Shown piece by piece: positions 28,036-36,379 of a DNA stretch of 64,000 bases. This stretch comes from Dechloromonas denitrificans (GTDB lineage Bacteria > Pseudomonadota > Gammaproteobacteria > Burkholderiales > Rhodocyclaceae). Both the position numbers and the translations under genes were made by a program. A model generated the notes under the pieces. The model saw nothing but the letters and a program-made list of their open reading frames with translations, was not told the DNA's origin and did not search any database. Positions within the stretch are counted from its first letter, which is position 1. Every line of letters starts with the position of its first letter. Where the stretch lies: NCBI RefSeq assembly GCF_020510665.1, contig NZ_CP075187.1, positions 1,260,501 to 1,324,500 on the forward strand, in the 5' to 3' direction.

Positions 28036-29117
28036 CCGTTGCTCCTCCCTTGCCGCATCAGGCGTTCGAAGCCGTTCGGGTCGCGAGCCAGCCGGCGGCC
28101 ATCTTCGAGGGTGATCAGGCTGTCGCGGGCAAGCCCGGCCAGTGCCTGATCGAAAGTCTGCATGCCGGCTTCGCGGCCCGATTCAATGGCCGAATAAATT
28201 TGTGCCGTGCGCCCTGAGGCGATCAGATTGGCGACAGCCGGCGTGACCTGCAGCACTTCGACAGCCGCAACGCGCCCAGGCCGGCCGTTTTGTGGCAATA
28301 ACTGCTGGGCCACCACAGCCTTGAGCACCAGTGCCAAGCGATGGCGTACGACTGACTGCTCGTCGCCGGGGAATCCGCCAATGAAGCGTTCGATGGCACC
28401 GCTGGTATCTGCCGTGTGCAGTGTCGAGAAGACCAAGTGACCGGTTTCGGCTGCAGTCAGGGCGGCGCGCATGGTTTCTGTATCGCGCAATTCGCCGACT
28501 AGGATGACGTCAGGGTCTTCGCGCAGCGAGGCTTTCACGGCGCTGGCGAAATCGGGTACGTCGGTGTACAGCTCACGGTGGCTGATGATTGCCTGATTGG
28601 GGGTATGTACGAATTCCACCGGGTCTTCGATGCTCAAGATGTGCACTGGCAAACTGCTGTTGATCTCGTTGATGATGGTGGCCAGTGTTGTGCTCTTGCC
28701 GCTGCCGGTAATGCCGGTAACCAGCACCAGACCGTCGGTCAGCGAAGCGAGTTGGCGAACGCTCTCGGGCAGGCGCAATTCGTTGAAGCTGAGAAAATGC
28801 GAAGGCAGGTGGCGGGCAACCAGGGCCGGGCGGCCCAGTGAGCGGAAAATGTTGATCCGGAAACGCTCACCGCTTTTTGCCGTGAAACCGAGGTCGACCG
28901 TACCTTTCTCGGTCAGGTCGCGCCCTTGTTGCACGCCGAGCAATTCACCGAGCAGGCTGTCCAGCATGGCCTGGGTCCAGCGAACATCATCAATGGCTGC
29001 CAGGTTGCCGTGCAGTCGCCAGCAAGCAGCACGCCCCTCGGCCAGATGGAGGTCGGAGGCTTGGTGTTCGACCACCCGGTCGAGCAATTGACAGAAATTA
29101 CCGAAAGCTTGAGTCAT
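28032..29117 (-). CDS. PilT/PilU-like retraction ATPase
   Basis: A 361-residue PilT-family ATPase with N-terminal ASDLHLAEG, Walker A GITGSGKST (near residue 140), an Asp box (SIEDPVE), Walker B (DPDVILVGELRDTET) and a His box (STLHTAD). It lacks the GspE N-domain and zinc Cys set. PilT proteins depolymerise type IV pili. T2SS operons and the classic MSHA operon do not encode one, so its place between the PilO-like and GspE genes makes this a retractable pilus-like machine rather than a plain T2SS. It overlaps gspE by 4 nt. Confidence 0.94.
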   Translation of the reverse strand: MTQAFGNFCQLLDRVVEHQASDLHLAEGRAACWRLHGNLAAIDDVRWTQAMLDSLLGELLGVQQGRDLTEKGTVDLGFTAKSGERFRINIFRSLGRPALVARHLPSHFLSFNELRLPESVRQLASLTDGLVLVTGITGSGKSTTLATIINEINSSLPVHILSIEDPVEFVHTPNQAIISHRELYTDVPDFASAVKASLREDPDVILVGELRDTETMRAALTAAETGHLVFSTLHTADTSGAIERFIGGFPGDEQSVVRHRLALVLKAVVAQQLLPQNGRPGRVAAVEVLQVTPAVANLIASGRTAQIYSAIESGREAGMQTFDQALAGLARDSLITLEDGRRLARDPNGFERLMRQGRSNG

Positions 29118-29120
29118 TGC

Positions 29121-29840
29121 TCATACCGCGAACTTGATACGTACATCCAGCCACTGGCGGACGGGGGCGTTGGTTTGTGGATTGCGTTCGACTTCGACCT
29201 TGATGTCGCTGCCGACCGGTGCTGCTACATAAGGCAGCTGGTTGAGGCCGTCGAGGAACTGCATCAGGCCGCGAAAGCTGGCGCGGGCATGGACGACGAT
29301 CAAGGGTCGCTTGAACGGATTGCCTTTGGCTGCTTCCTGAAGCATTTGCGGCGTAGGCGGTTTGTCCTTGTCCTCGCTGCGGCTGTAGACATGTTCGATG
29401 GCCATGACTTCCATATCACCGGCTTCAGCCAGGCTGGTCAGTCCGCTTTTCAAGGCATTCATCGCCAGGCTGTCGTCGAGCGGCACAAAACGGGCATTGA
29501 GTTTGCGCAATTCGAGGGTGACATCTTCAAGTTGGCTTTTGATTGCCTGTAACTCAAGCTCGGCATCGCGCTGGTTTCTACCGCCGAGGTTGGGGGGCGG
29601 GATCAGTGGCTTGGCCTCGGCTTTTGCCGCATTCTTTTCGCGCACGGCCATTTTTTCGAGATCGTACTCAAGCTTGCTGATCTGCTTGCCGGACAGCGGC
29701 CAAAGCAAGGCGGCATAGAGTCCGACCAGCACGAAGGCGACGGCTGCAGTACGCAGGTTGCGATCCTTGGCCGGTAATTTTTCCCAGTTACGGCGCCACT
29801 CGTGCCAGCGGGAAAGTAATTCGGTCAGATTCCGGCTCAT
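29121..29840 (-). CDS. PilO/MshJ/GspM-like inner-membrane alignment protein
   Basis: A 239-residue protein with a single membrane helix near residues 31-50 (AAVAFVLVGLYAALLWPLSG), a coiled-coil region (about 55-120) and a C-terminal ferredoxin-like domain (HARASFRGLMQFLDGLNQLPY). That is the layout of PilO and MshJ, which dimerise with PilN-like partners to connect the inner-membrane platform with the secretin complex. It overlaps the PilM-N fusion gene by 4 nt and precedes the pilT-like gene by 3 nt. Confidence 0.8.
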   Translation of the reverse strand: MSRNLTELLSRWHEWRRNWEKLPAKDRNLRTAAVAFVLVGLYAALLWPLSGKQISKLEYDLEKMAVREKNAAKAEAKPLIPPPNLGGRNQRDAELELQAIKSQLEDVTLELRKLNARFVPLDDSLAMNALKSGLTSLAEAGDMEVMAIEHVYSRSEDKDKPPTPQMLQEAAKGNPFKRPLIVVHARASFRGLMQFLDGLNQLPYVAAPVGSDIKVEVERNPQTNAPVRQWLDVRIKFAV

Positions 29841-31726
29841 GGCGTCGCTCTCGGTGCTGGTGGTTGCGACGAAATTCCGGTGCCGGCCGGCATGGGCTGC
29901 TGTACCGAATTCTGCACAGCCGAAGGATGCTCGTTAGCTTCCAGTTCGCTGTCTTCGAGCAGCAGCCAGAATTTCACCTCATGGCCGCGACGGTTGTCGC
30001 GCCCCTTGCGCTCCTTGATTTCCATCTGCGATACGCCATAACCCTTCTCACGGGCCAGTGCCGCCATCCGGTTAACAAAATCCTGTGCGCCGGTATAGTT
30101 CGGCGACCAGGCGATGACCTGAATTGCTGAGCCTTCGCTGTGCGTGTTGTCGTTATGGATTTCTTCCATCACGGCATCGCTGCCCACCGCCTGCGCCAGC
30201 AGGTAGAGCAAGTCGGGCAGATCAACCCGCATCGAGATGATGCGGTTCAGGCGCGAGCGGTCGTTGAGCAAAGGTTCGAGTTGGCGGCGTGTCGTTTCCA
30301 GCCCCTTGCCCAGTTCGAGCAATTTCTGGTTAACCTGGGCCTCCATTTGCGAATTGCTGCTGAGCTGTTTTTCCTTGCGCTGATGGTCGACCATTTTCTT
30401 TTCCAGGCCATGGAGACGGTACTGCTGCACCCCTTCGGTTGCCGCCAGGCCAATCAGCACAATGCCCAGTGCCAATAGTCGGCGGATGTCGTGGTCTTTC
30501 CAGAGGGAGCCGCGAAGTTCGCCGGCTACCATTCTGGGAAGTTGCGACAAGGGGGCATTGGCTTCGCGCAGTAGATTTCGCCAGATTGCCAGACGTACTT
30601 CACCTGCCTTGCGTATGCTGCATGGGTGTCCGGTAGTCAGATTCAGGGCATCGGCAAGCAGTTCGCCGAATTCGTCATCGGCCGCATCCATGAAATGAAT
30701 GACGATCTGGGCCCGCGACTCTGCGGTCCAGTCGGCAATGATCCGGTTCACCCAGTCGGCAGCCGGAGCCCGTTCAATTCTTCCCTCGCTGCGCGTTGCT
30801 ACGACGCGGCCACGGCGCCGCAATACGGCCACTACCTCTTCCGCATGGATCTCCAGGTCGATGGAAGGGACCGGCTGATCGCGCCGGGTACCCGGCTCGA
30901 TAGGCTCAATGGATGCCGGATCGCTGACCAGCCACGAAATCGGTAATGTGGCTGCAAGATAAAGGCCGCGCCGGGATAGTGCCTCATGCCATTCGCGATA
31001 GGTCGTCTGTCCGACACCGCAAACCAGCCACAGCGGTTGTTTGTCCTCAATCCGGCCGCGCCAGCCGGCCATCACCGAGGCCTCCAGATTCTGCAAGGCG
31101 ACTTGCTGGTCCAGGCATTCATCCAGCAAGTCACGTTCGATCAGTGCCAGTTCAATGGCAATTTCGCCATAGCGCAGCTGATTGCTCCGGCTCTGCCGGC
31201 GTACCGCTTCTTCCATCGTGATGCGTTCGCGGTCGGCCGGCGAGAGATAGCCGCGTGCCTGCAGCAAGGCGCCCATCGACCACAGACTGCCGAATTCGGC
31301 CAGCACCGGTTCCAGATCGGCCTGGATCAATTCGCGCATCTGTTCCGGCTGGCGCGGTTTGTCGGGATGTACCGGCAAATCGACGACGGCAGGTAAAACA
31401 TGCCGGGCGGCCAGCGCGACGCGCTTGGGACGGATTGGCGTGATGCTCGCCAGTTGCGCCATGACTTCGTCGAGTGCCGCGGCAAAGCGCCCCTGCCGCG
31501 AAGAAGCTTTGCCCAGGAAATTCGATCCGTCCTTGCCGGTTTGCATCAATGCAGCTTCCATACCGGATACATCCCAGGTCAGCAGCAGCCAGGTGGTGCT
31601 ACTCGCACCCAATCTTTCGCGCAGCGAATCGATTGCCGAGCGCCAGAAAGCGGCGTCTGCCGATGAATTTTCTGCCGGTTCCCGAAACTCGCCGCGCTTG
31701 TGCAAACCACCGAACAGACGCTTCAT
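29837..31726 (-). CDS. PilM-PilN fusion (GspL/MshI-like)
   Basis: A 629-residue protein. The N-terminal 370 or so residues form a cytoplasmic actin-like PilM/GspL-type domain (PKRVALAARHVLPAVVDLPVH, QADLEPVLAEFG). A membrane helix near residue 415 (RLLALGIVLIGLAATEG) is followed by a periplasmic coiled coil and a PilN-like fold (VDLPDLLYLLAQAV, IQVIAWSPNYTGAQDFVNRMA). The tail is Pro/Gln-rich. PilM and PilN are separate in type IV pili but joined in GspL and MshI. Gene order (this, PilO, ATPases, GspF, PilP-like, secretin) matches an MSHA/T4P basal body. Confidence 0.8.
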   Translation of the reverse strand: MKRLFGGLHKRGEFREPAENSSADAAFWRSAIDSLRERLGASSTTWLLLTWDVSGMEAALMQTGKDGSNFLGKASSRQGRFAAALDEVMAQLASITPIRPKRVALAARHVLPAVVDLPVHPDKPRQPEQMRELIQADLEPVLAEFGSLWSMGALLQARGYLSPADRERITMEEAVRRQSRSNQLRYGEIAIELALIERDLLDECLDQQVALQNLEASVMAGWRGRIEDKQPLWLVCGVGQTTYREWHEALSRRGLYLAATLPISWLVSDPASIEPIEPGTRRDQPVPSIDLEIHAEEVVAVLRRRGRVVATRSEGRIERAPAADWVNRIIADWTAESRAQIVIHFMDAADDEFGELLADALNLTTGHPCSIRKAGEVRLAIWRNLLREANAPLSQLPRMVAGELRGSLWKDHDIRRLLALGIVLIGLAATEGVQQYRLHGLEKKMVDHQRKEKQLSSNSQMEAQVNQKLLELGKGLETTRRQLEPLLNDRSRLNRIISMRVDLPDLLYLLAQAVGSDAVMEEIHNDNTHSEGSAIQVIAWSPNYTGAQDFVNRMAALAREKGYGVSQMEIKERKGRDNRRGHEVKFWLLLEDSELEANEHPSAVQNSVQQPMPAGTGISSQPPAPRATP

Positions 31727-32760
31727 CGAATATCCAGGGTAACAGCCGGCAGGTTGCGGCCGGCAATGGCATCGATCTGTGTGCTGACAAGCGCTGGCAG
31801 CAGCGCTGTCCCAGAAACTTTGTCATCAGCCGTCCAGGGCAGGCCGTCCGTGCCGTTATCGGTCAGTACCAGTAAGTGACGCCCTTGCGGAATACGCCCT
31901 TTGTTGGCGACGTTTTCGCCCGGTTTGCAACCATCGGTAAACGGAATAGCCGCGCTGGCGGCGCAACCGCTCCCGGCCCCCAGGCACGGTAGCGATACGG
32001 TGGCGTAGCGCAGCCACTGGCCACCGCTGGTGTTGTTCAAGAAAACCAGCAGGCTCAGTGATAACTTGTTGGCGGGAATGTCGTTACTGCGACTATTCCT
32101 GACAAGAACGCTCCATCCACTGATCGGCAGCAGCCAGTCGTTGGCTGCTGCGGTCAACCCGAAGTCCGTGGCAAAATCGCTCCCGCCGATAGCATTGTCG
32201 ATGCCCATGCTGGTGATGGCCAAGGTCTTGGCTGTGCCGTTGAATACAGTACTCCAGCCAAAATTGCTGGCATCGTCTGTGCTGGAGACATTGCCCCAGC
32301 CGTCGCGGAATCGTCCATTGACCGCCAGCCCGCCCAGATAATCGCCGACATGCCCCTTGACCAGTTGCGCGCCGGGGTCGGTCAGCGTGATGTCGTCTGC
32401 GCTGCCATCGTTGGCACAAGTCGCATCGTCCGGTTTTGGGTCGAGGATCGCTGGGCGAACCGCACGCGTCTGCAATGAACCCGCTTGCAACAGGGTGACC
32501 AGATCGGTCGGCAGCGCCCCGTTGTCGGCGACGAAGCCGGCACTCGCTTCTGCGGCGGTCGACGGTCCGTTTTGCCCCAAAATGGCCCGTCGAATCACCT
32601 GCAGGCGCTGACGGGTATCGTCGTAGCGAATTTGCGTCCGATCCTCGGAGAAAACCCCGAAGGCAAGTAATGAGGCTGCCGACAGCACGGCCACGACAAC
32701 CAGCAGTTCGATCAGCGTAAAACCGCGTGACCAGGGGTAGGGGAGAGTCGGCCGCGGCAT
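31723..32760 (-). CDS. Large prepilin-like protein (345 aa)
   Basis: 345 residues with a 13-residue leader ending in Gly and the type III signal FTLIELLVVVAVL with Glu at +5. Cleavage by prepilin peptidase is expected, although no peptidase gene is in the window. The roughly 300-residue body is far larger than typical pilins (about 150). It has a few Cys that may form disulfides (LPCLGAGSGCAAS) and Asp/Gly/Asn-rich loops, as in minor or tip pseudopilins. It overlaps the PilM-N fusion gene by 4 nt. Confidence 0.88.
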   Translation of the reverse strand: MPRPTLPYPWSRGFTLIELLVVVAVLSAASLLAFGVFSEDRTQIRYDDTRQRLQVIRRAILGQNGPSTAAEASAGFVADNGALPTDLVTLLQAGSLQTRAVRPAILDPKPDDATCANDGSADDITLTDPGAQLVKGHVGDYLGGLAVNGRFRDGWGNVSSTDDASNFGWSTVFNGTAKTLAITSMGIDNAIGGSDFATDFGLTAAANDWLLPISGWSVLVRNSRSNDIPANKLSLSLLVFLNNTSGGQWLRYATVSLPCLGAGSGCAASAAIPFTDGCKPGENVANKGRIPQGRHLLVLTDNGTDGLPWTADDKVSGTALLPALVSTQIDAIAGRNLPAVTLDIR

Positions 32761-32763
32761 TGC

Positions 32764-33276
32764 TCAATTGCCAAACGAGGTAATCAGCAGCGCCGGGCCG
32801 CGATTGTTGTTGTAGATGTGGAAAGCGTAGAAAGTCAGTGTCTGGCCGATCTTGGCTGAACTTGCCAGACGGGCTGCGATGCTGTCGTCGATATAGGCTG
32901 CCAGGGCCTTGTCGCCGCCGAAGTCGAGGCCGATGCGCTGACTGACTTTAGGCGGGTTGGATACCTTCATCATCGACAATGCCGTCATCAGGTAATCCGC
33001 CTTTTGCGGTGCCGGCATGGCCGACAGGGTGGCCTGAAACTTGATCGGCGAGGGGGCGAAGATGATGCGCTGACCGGGAATATCGGTACGCGACTTGGCA
33101 ACCAGATCCTTGAGGCTGACATCCTTGTAGGCGGCGGGGTTCTCCTGGAGACTGGATTTGACCGGCTCCGCCGGCATCTCGGCTGCGCCGCTGAGCGGCG
33201 AGAGCCCAACCAGGGCTAGACCCAGGGCCATGCCGGCCAAGGTCATGACGGGAGAAAAGGAAAAGGGGGGAAGCAT
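32764..33276 (-). CDS. Exported protein of unknown function in the pseudopilin operon
   Basis: Up to 170 residues; a start at 33246 (MTLAGMALG) is also possible. An N-terminal signal peptide ends near GAA, followed by a mixed soluble domain with few Cys and no family I recognise. The end is FYAFHIYNNNRGPALLITSFGN. It lies between two prepilin-like genes with gaps of 3 and 15 nt, so it is probably a periplasmic or surface accessory to the pseudopilus. Confidence 0.7.
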   Translation of the reverse strand: MLPPFSFSPVMTLAGMALGLALVGLSPLSGAAEMPAEPVKSSLQENPAAYKDVSLKDLVAKSRTDIPGQRIIFAPSPIKFQATLSAMPAPQKADYLMTALSMMKVSNPPKVSQRIGLDFGGDKALAAYIDDSIAARLASSAKIGQTLTFYAFHIYNNNRGPALLITSFGN

Positions 33277-33291
33277 CGAAATTCCTTGGAA

Positions 33292-34218
33292 TCAGTGGGC
33301 CAGACAGAGCACCACATCGTCATCGCCATCCGTGGCGGCGACATTGGGTAAACAGGGATTGGTCGTGTTGCGGCCACCATATTTGCCATCGCGGCCGAAA
33401 TAGACGACACGCGGGCTGTCGTTATTGGCCAGACCGAAGACGGCGAACGGACGGGCATGCGCCCGCAATTCATGCTTGCCGGCTTCGTAGCCCTGTGTTT
33501 CTCGCGGAATCTCGCGCCAGCCCAGCATGCAAGTACCAGCCGTCAGTTCCGGACTGCCGCAACTACTGCCGCTCGGCCCGGCGGCGCGGAAGCGCGTACC
33601 GGCACCAAAGGCAGGAATATCTAGAATCTTGCTGCCGGCCAGCGGGGTGCCGGCACCATAAGGTGAGCCGGCATAAGGGCCGGCGGCATTGGCCACATCG
33701 GCATTGAAATCGATACCGTGATCGACCCACTTGCGCGAAGCAATGTCGAGGTAAGGGCCATGCCAGCCGCGCCGGGTCTCGGGGTTCCAGCGGTTCAGAT
33801 AGGCCAGCGGGTGATTGGCACACAAAGCCGGCGATTCAAAAAGCAAGGCGAGATTGGTGGGCGATGCATGCCAGGCATCCTTGTCGGCATCAGTATCGGG
33901 GGCCGCCCAACTCCGCAGGATACCGCCCAGCGGCGTGCAGTTGAAGCCGTTTCCATTGGTCGCCTCAATCGTCCCCGGAGCGGCAAGAATGAACGGACCT
34001 TGCCCCGGGTAGTAGCCGGTATCGGCCTTGAATCGTTTCAGACCGTCGGCCAAGCGCTGCAATTCAGCGCGGGCGATGTCGTCATCGGCACCTTCCTGGA
34101 TACCGGTATAGCTACCCCAAGCGGTATAAGCCAGCGTGGCCAGAATGCCGCAAACCACCAGTAATTCGACCAGCGTAAAACCGCGGTCGCGCAGATCACC
34201 TGCCTTGGACAGCGCCAT
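33292..34218 (-). CDS. Large GspG-like prepilin (308 aa)
   Basis: 308 residues with a 13-residue leader (ending RDRG) and FTLVELLVVCGIL, the prepilin cleavage and helix motif. The following AELQRLADGLKRFKADTGYYP is the GspG-style helix and first loop. RRGWHGPYLD matches the GspG signature in which the chain folds back. The C-terminal half (FGLANNDSPRVVYFGRDGKYGG) is an enlarged version of the GspG calcium loop region. It is about twice the size of GspG. Confidence 0.88.
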   Translation of the reverse strand: MALSKAGDLRDRGFTLVELLVVCGILATLAYTAWGSYTGIQEGADDDIARAELQRLADGLKRFKADTGYYPGQGPFILAAPGTIEATNGNGFNCTPLGGILRSWAAPDTDADKDAWHASPTNLALLFESPALCANHPLAYLNRWNPETRRGWHGPYLDIASRKWVDHGIDFNADVANAAGPYAGSPYGAGTPLAGSKILDIPAFGAGTRFRAAGPSGSSCGSPELTAGTCMLGWREIPRETQGYEAGKHELRAHARPFAVFGLANNDSPRVVYFGRDGKYGGRNTTNPCLPNVAATDGDDDVVLCLAH

Positions 34219-34250
34219 GGAAATTCTCGATTCTTGATTCGGGGAAAGGT

Positions 34251-34281
34251 GGAGGGCGCCGGCGTGTGAACGGCGCCCTCC
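34251..34281 (-). terminator. GC-rich hairpin between prepilin genes (processing or partial termination)
   Basis: A perfect 10-bp stem, GGAGGGCGCC and its complement, encloses an 11-nt loop in the 124-nt gap between the first prepilin gene and the next. No T-run follows, so it is not a classical terminator. It may stabilise the 3' end of the first pilin message or reduce read-through. Confidence 0.6.
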
Positions 34282-34342
34282 GGGTGGAGCAAACGGGGTC
34301 AGTCGCCCGCTCCGGTGAAACTCAGGTCAGACTAGTCCGTGA

Positions 34343-35293
34343 TTAGGTCTTGCGGATGTTGTCGACTTCACCCAGTTCTTCGTCTTTGGTATCGCCGGCA
34401 CCGTCGATAATGGCTTGGAAGGTAGCCTGGCCAGCCGGAGTGGTAGCAGTGCCGGTGTTCCACAAGACGATGAAACGGTTGTACTCGGTATTGCCGACAT
34501 GGCGATAAACCGGAGTATTCGACAAAGCACCAATCAGGCTTGGGTTGAACAGCGAACTGTCCGGGCCGACACCAAAAGCGATCAGGCGGTCGGCAGCCCC
34601 GGCGTTAACACGGGCATTACCTGCCGTATTCCAGAAGTACACAGCATCTGCCGCTGCAAAGTTGGCAGCATCACCGGTATGACCACAACCGTTGGCCGCA
34701 GCCGGACGGAAGATATTTTGCGGCGTGACATTGCTCTTCTTGCTGACCAGCAATGCCTTGATTGCTGCAGTAGTTGCGCAATCACCCGCTGCCGCATCGG
34801 CCGGAACTGCTGCCGGGTCGATAACGCGAGCTTTTTTGATGCCAACTTCATTCAGCGCAACAACGTCAGCCGCATTAAAGGCGCCCAGCGTCAAATTACC
34901 CAACAGGTCGGTGCTGAGAATACTGGTCGCAGCAGTCGCGCCGGTCAGATTATTGGCGGCATTGCCTAGCAGGGAATCGAAATTATCCGGATATTGACCG
35001 GCGTTCAGCACGCGGAAGGTCTGAATACCCTTCGACAGCTCATCCATCATCGCGACGTGGGCAGCGGCAGCGCCCTTGCGGTCGGTATCCTGCAGCATGA
35101 TGGTGGCGGTGCCGGCGATGGCGGCCAGGATGGCGACGACGACCAGCAGTTCGAGCAGCGTGAAGCCGCCTTCTTTTTTCTTCATGCCGGCCAGTTGGCG
35201 GCGCAGGGCGCGGCCCTTGATTGCGGATTCGTCGATGGACTGGATTTTGGACTTCAGTTCGGCCTTGGTCATGGCCAGCAGCTTGTTCAACAT
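34343..35293 (-). CDS. Prepilin-like protein with 43-residue leader, candidate major subunit
   Basis: 316 residues. The prepilin signal GG-FTLLELLVVVAILAAIAG places cleavage after Gly43 with Glu at +5, so the leader is unusually long and highly charged (AELKSKIQS, KGRALRRQLAGMKKKEGG). The ATG at 35293 has a good AGGAA ribosome-binding site; an internal ATG at 35185 (MKKKEGG) would give a normal 6-residue leader but has a weak site. The body is rich in Ala, Asn and Gly, with a Cys pair. First position in the operon and the downstream hairpin suggest it is the most abundant subunit. Confidence 0.88.
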   Translation of the reverse strand: MLNKLLAMTKAELKSKIQSIDESAIKGRALRRQLAGMKKKEGGFTLLELLVVVAILAAIAGTATIMLQDTDRKGAAAAHVAMMDELSKGIQTFRVLNAGQYPDNFDSLLGNAANNLTGATAATSILSTDLLGNLTLGAFNAADVVALNEVGIKKARVIDPAAVPADAAAGDCATTAAIKALLVSKKSNVTPQNIFRPAAANGCGHTGDAANFAAADAVYFWNTAGNARVNAGAADRLIAFGVGPDSSLFNPSLIGALSNTPVYRHVGNTEYNRFIVLWNTGTATTPAGQATFQAIIDGAGDTKDEELGEVDNIRKT

Positions 35294-35471
35294 GGGTAAT
35301 GTTTCCTAACGGATGGTCTCGGATCCACTCCCCCGTGGACTCCTGCACCAGGTTGTTTACGAAGATTCCGGACGATTCCGGATAATTTCGCTGCGACCCC
35401 TCGTCGCCAGCCTGTTACTTGTGCCATCCGCCAGGCTCACCCCGGCCGGAAGCTTTGATGCATTTGCGCCG

Positions 35472-35681
35472 TTAGTTGACCGGCGCGTAATCGATAACGT
35501 AGCGATACTGTTTGCCGCAATGCAGGATGACTTCTTTTTGGCCGCGGCGGAGGATTCGCATCTCCACCTTCAACTCGGCAAAGCCATCATGCGAGAAGGC
35601 TTCACGATAGAGGTCGTGCAGTTTGGCGAGCACCGTGGCGTTGGCGGCTTCAAGTGCCGCCGGGCGATCAAGGGCTTCCAC
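35472..35681 (-). CDS. Small protein of unknown function, Fur-linked
   Basis: 69 residues from a GTG at 35681, with AAGGA eight bases upstream. It is soluble and amphipathic (LAKLHDLYREAFSHDGFAELKVEMRILRRGQKEVILHCGKQYRYVI is described by its alternating charge, not a known motif). No family recognised. A Fur-box-like site lies 34-52 nt upstream, and hemP lies further upstream on the same strand, so iron-dependent expression is likely. Confidence 0.65.
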   Translation of the reverse strand: MEALDRPAALEAANATVLAKLHDLYREAFSHDGFAELKVEMRILRRGQKEVILHCGKQYRYVIDYAPVN

Positions 35682-35714
35682 GCTTCAAATTCCTTGTGTG
35701 TATTTGATTGAATA

Positions 35715-35733
35715 GATAATAATGATTCTCAAT
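35715..35733. promoter_or_regulatory. Fur-box-like site upstream of the 69-aa gene
   Basis: GATAATAATGATTCTCAAT matches the Fur consensus GATAATGATAATCATTATC at 12 of 19 positions. On the other strand it contains TGAGAATCATTATT, a classic Fur half-site arrangement. Confidence 0.7.
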
Positions 35734-35763
35734 ACGATATGCAAGTGTTTTAGCGGTTTTTTT

Positions 35764-36021
35764 CTACTTTGTAAGAATCAGTTTGCCGAGGCTGGTGATG
35801 CGCAACGAATAGCGCTCGCCACGATGAGCGATTGCCAACTCGTTGCAGGAGCCAAACAATTCATGGCTGGTGTAGGTTTTGGCAATACCCGTTGAAACAT
35901 GAATAACCGGACCTTGCGGCGAGTAGTGTGCGTTGTCGGCATCACTGGCGTGCGCAGCTTTGATGCCGCTGTTTTGTCGTCCGAGAAACGGGGCGCGAAG
36001 CATCTGTTTTGTGGTTTGCAT
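35764..36021 (-). CDS. hemP: Hemin uptake protein HemP
   Basis: 85 residues from the ATG at 36021, which has AGGAG eight bases upstream; the ATG at 36027 is too close to that site. The C-terminal half (SHELFGSCNELAIAHRGERY followed by SLRITSLGKLILTK) is the HemP signature; the N-terminus is variable. HemP is a small protein encoded in Fur-regulated heme or siderophore loci; in Burkholderia it has been described as an activator of heme-receptor expression. A Fur-box-like site lies 56-79 nt upstream. Confidence 0.88.
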   Translation of the reverse strand: MQTTKQMLRAPFLGRQNSGIKAAHASDADNAHYSPQGPVIHVSTGIAKTYTSHELFGSCNELAIAHRGERYSLRITSLGKLILTK

Positions 36022-36076
36022 GGGCATGACTCCTGATCTGGGTTGTCAATGATGTGCAGCGTGGTGCATTACGGCA

Positions 36077-36100
36077 TTGAGAATAAGATTCATTATCATT
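36077..36100. promoter_or_regulatory. Fur-box-like site upstream of hemP
   Basis: TTGAGAATAAGATTCATTAT and the following CATT contain overlapping Fur hexamers (TGAGAAT, ATTCATTATC). It sits between the divergent hemP and 36.4-kb operons, closer to hemP. Confidence 0.75.
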
Positions 36101-36256
36101 TATGAGCATGGAAAATGCAAGTCGGAAATTTGGCTGCCGGATTGGCCGGTGACATCGAGGCAAACTGGTATTTGCCGGATCTACGTCAAGATCAAGACTG
36201 CCGGTGATCTTGCTGTGAGATTCAGGAGGTTGGAAAAGGCAATTTACTGCCTCGCA

Positions 36257-36276
36257 AATAATAATGATTCCTATTC
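36257..36276. promoter_or_regulatory. Fur-box-like site, upstream copy of the 36.4-kb operon
   Basis: AATAATAATGATTCCTATTC matches the Fur pattern AATAATGATTNNTATT. It is about 40 nt upstream of the stronger site at 36301, just before the putative -35 box. Confidence 0.65.
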
Positions 36277-36278
36277 TG

Positions 36279-36315
36279 TTGACAATGCCAATGTTTTTTA
36301 TGAGAATCATTCTCA
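36279..36315 (+). promoter_or_regulatory. Promoter overlapped by a palindromic Fur box
   Basis: A consensus -35 TTGACA (36279-36284) and a -10-like GAGAAT (36302-36307) are 17 nt apart. The -10 lies inside the perfect palindrome TGAGAATCATTCTCA (36301-36315), a strong Fur box. Fe-Fur binding here would block RNA polymerase. The promoter would drive the small-protein/DUF2325/fur operon starting at 36380. Confidence 0.75.
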
Positions 36316-36379
36316 ATACTCCGCCAGCCAATCCATCCCGGTAGCCAGCCATCCCGACAATTCTTGTTCTGGAGGCATC

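Noticed and set aside
35400..35440. Possible sigma-54 promoter for the prepilin operon (GTGCCA at about 35425 on the plus strand)
   Set aside because: The -24 half is present on the minus strand, but the -12 GC is not at the required spacing.
36077..36379. Upstream extension of the 49-aa gene to an ATG at 36077
   Set aside because: It would start inside a Fur box and upstream of the putative promoter; the GGAGG site at 36371 fits the ATG at 36380.
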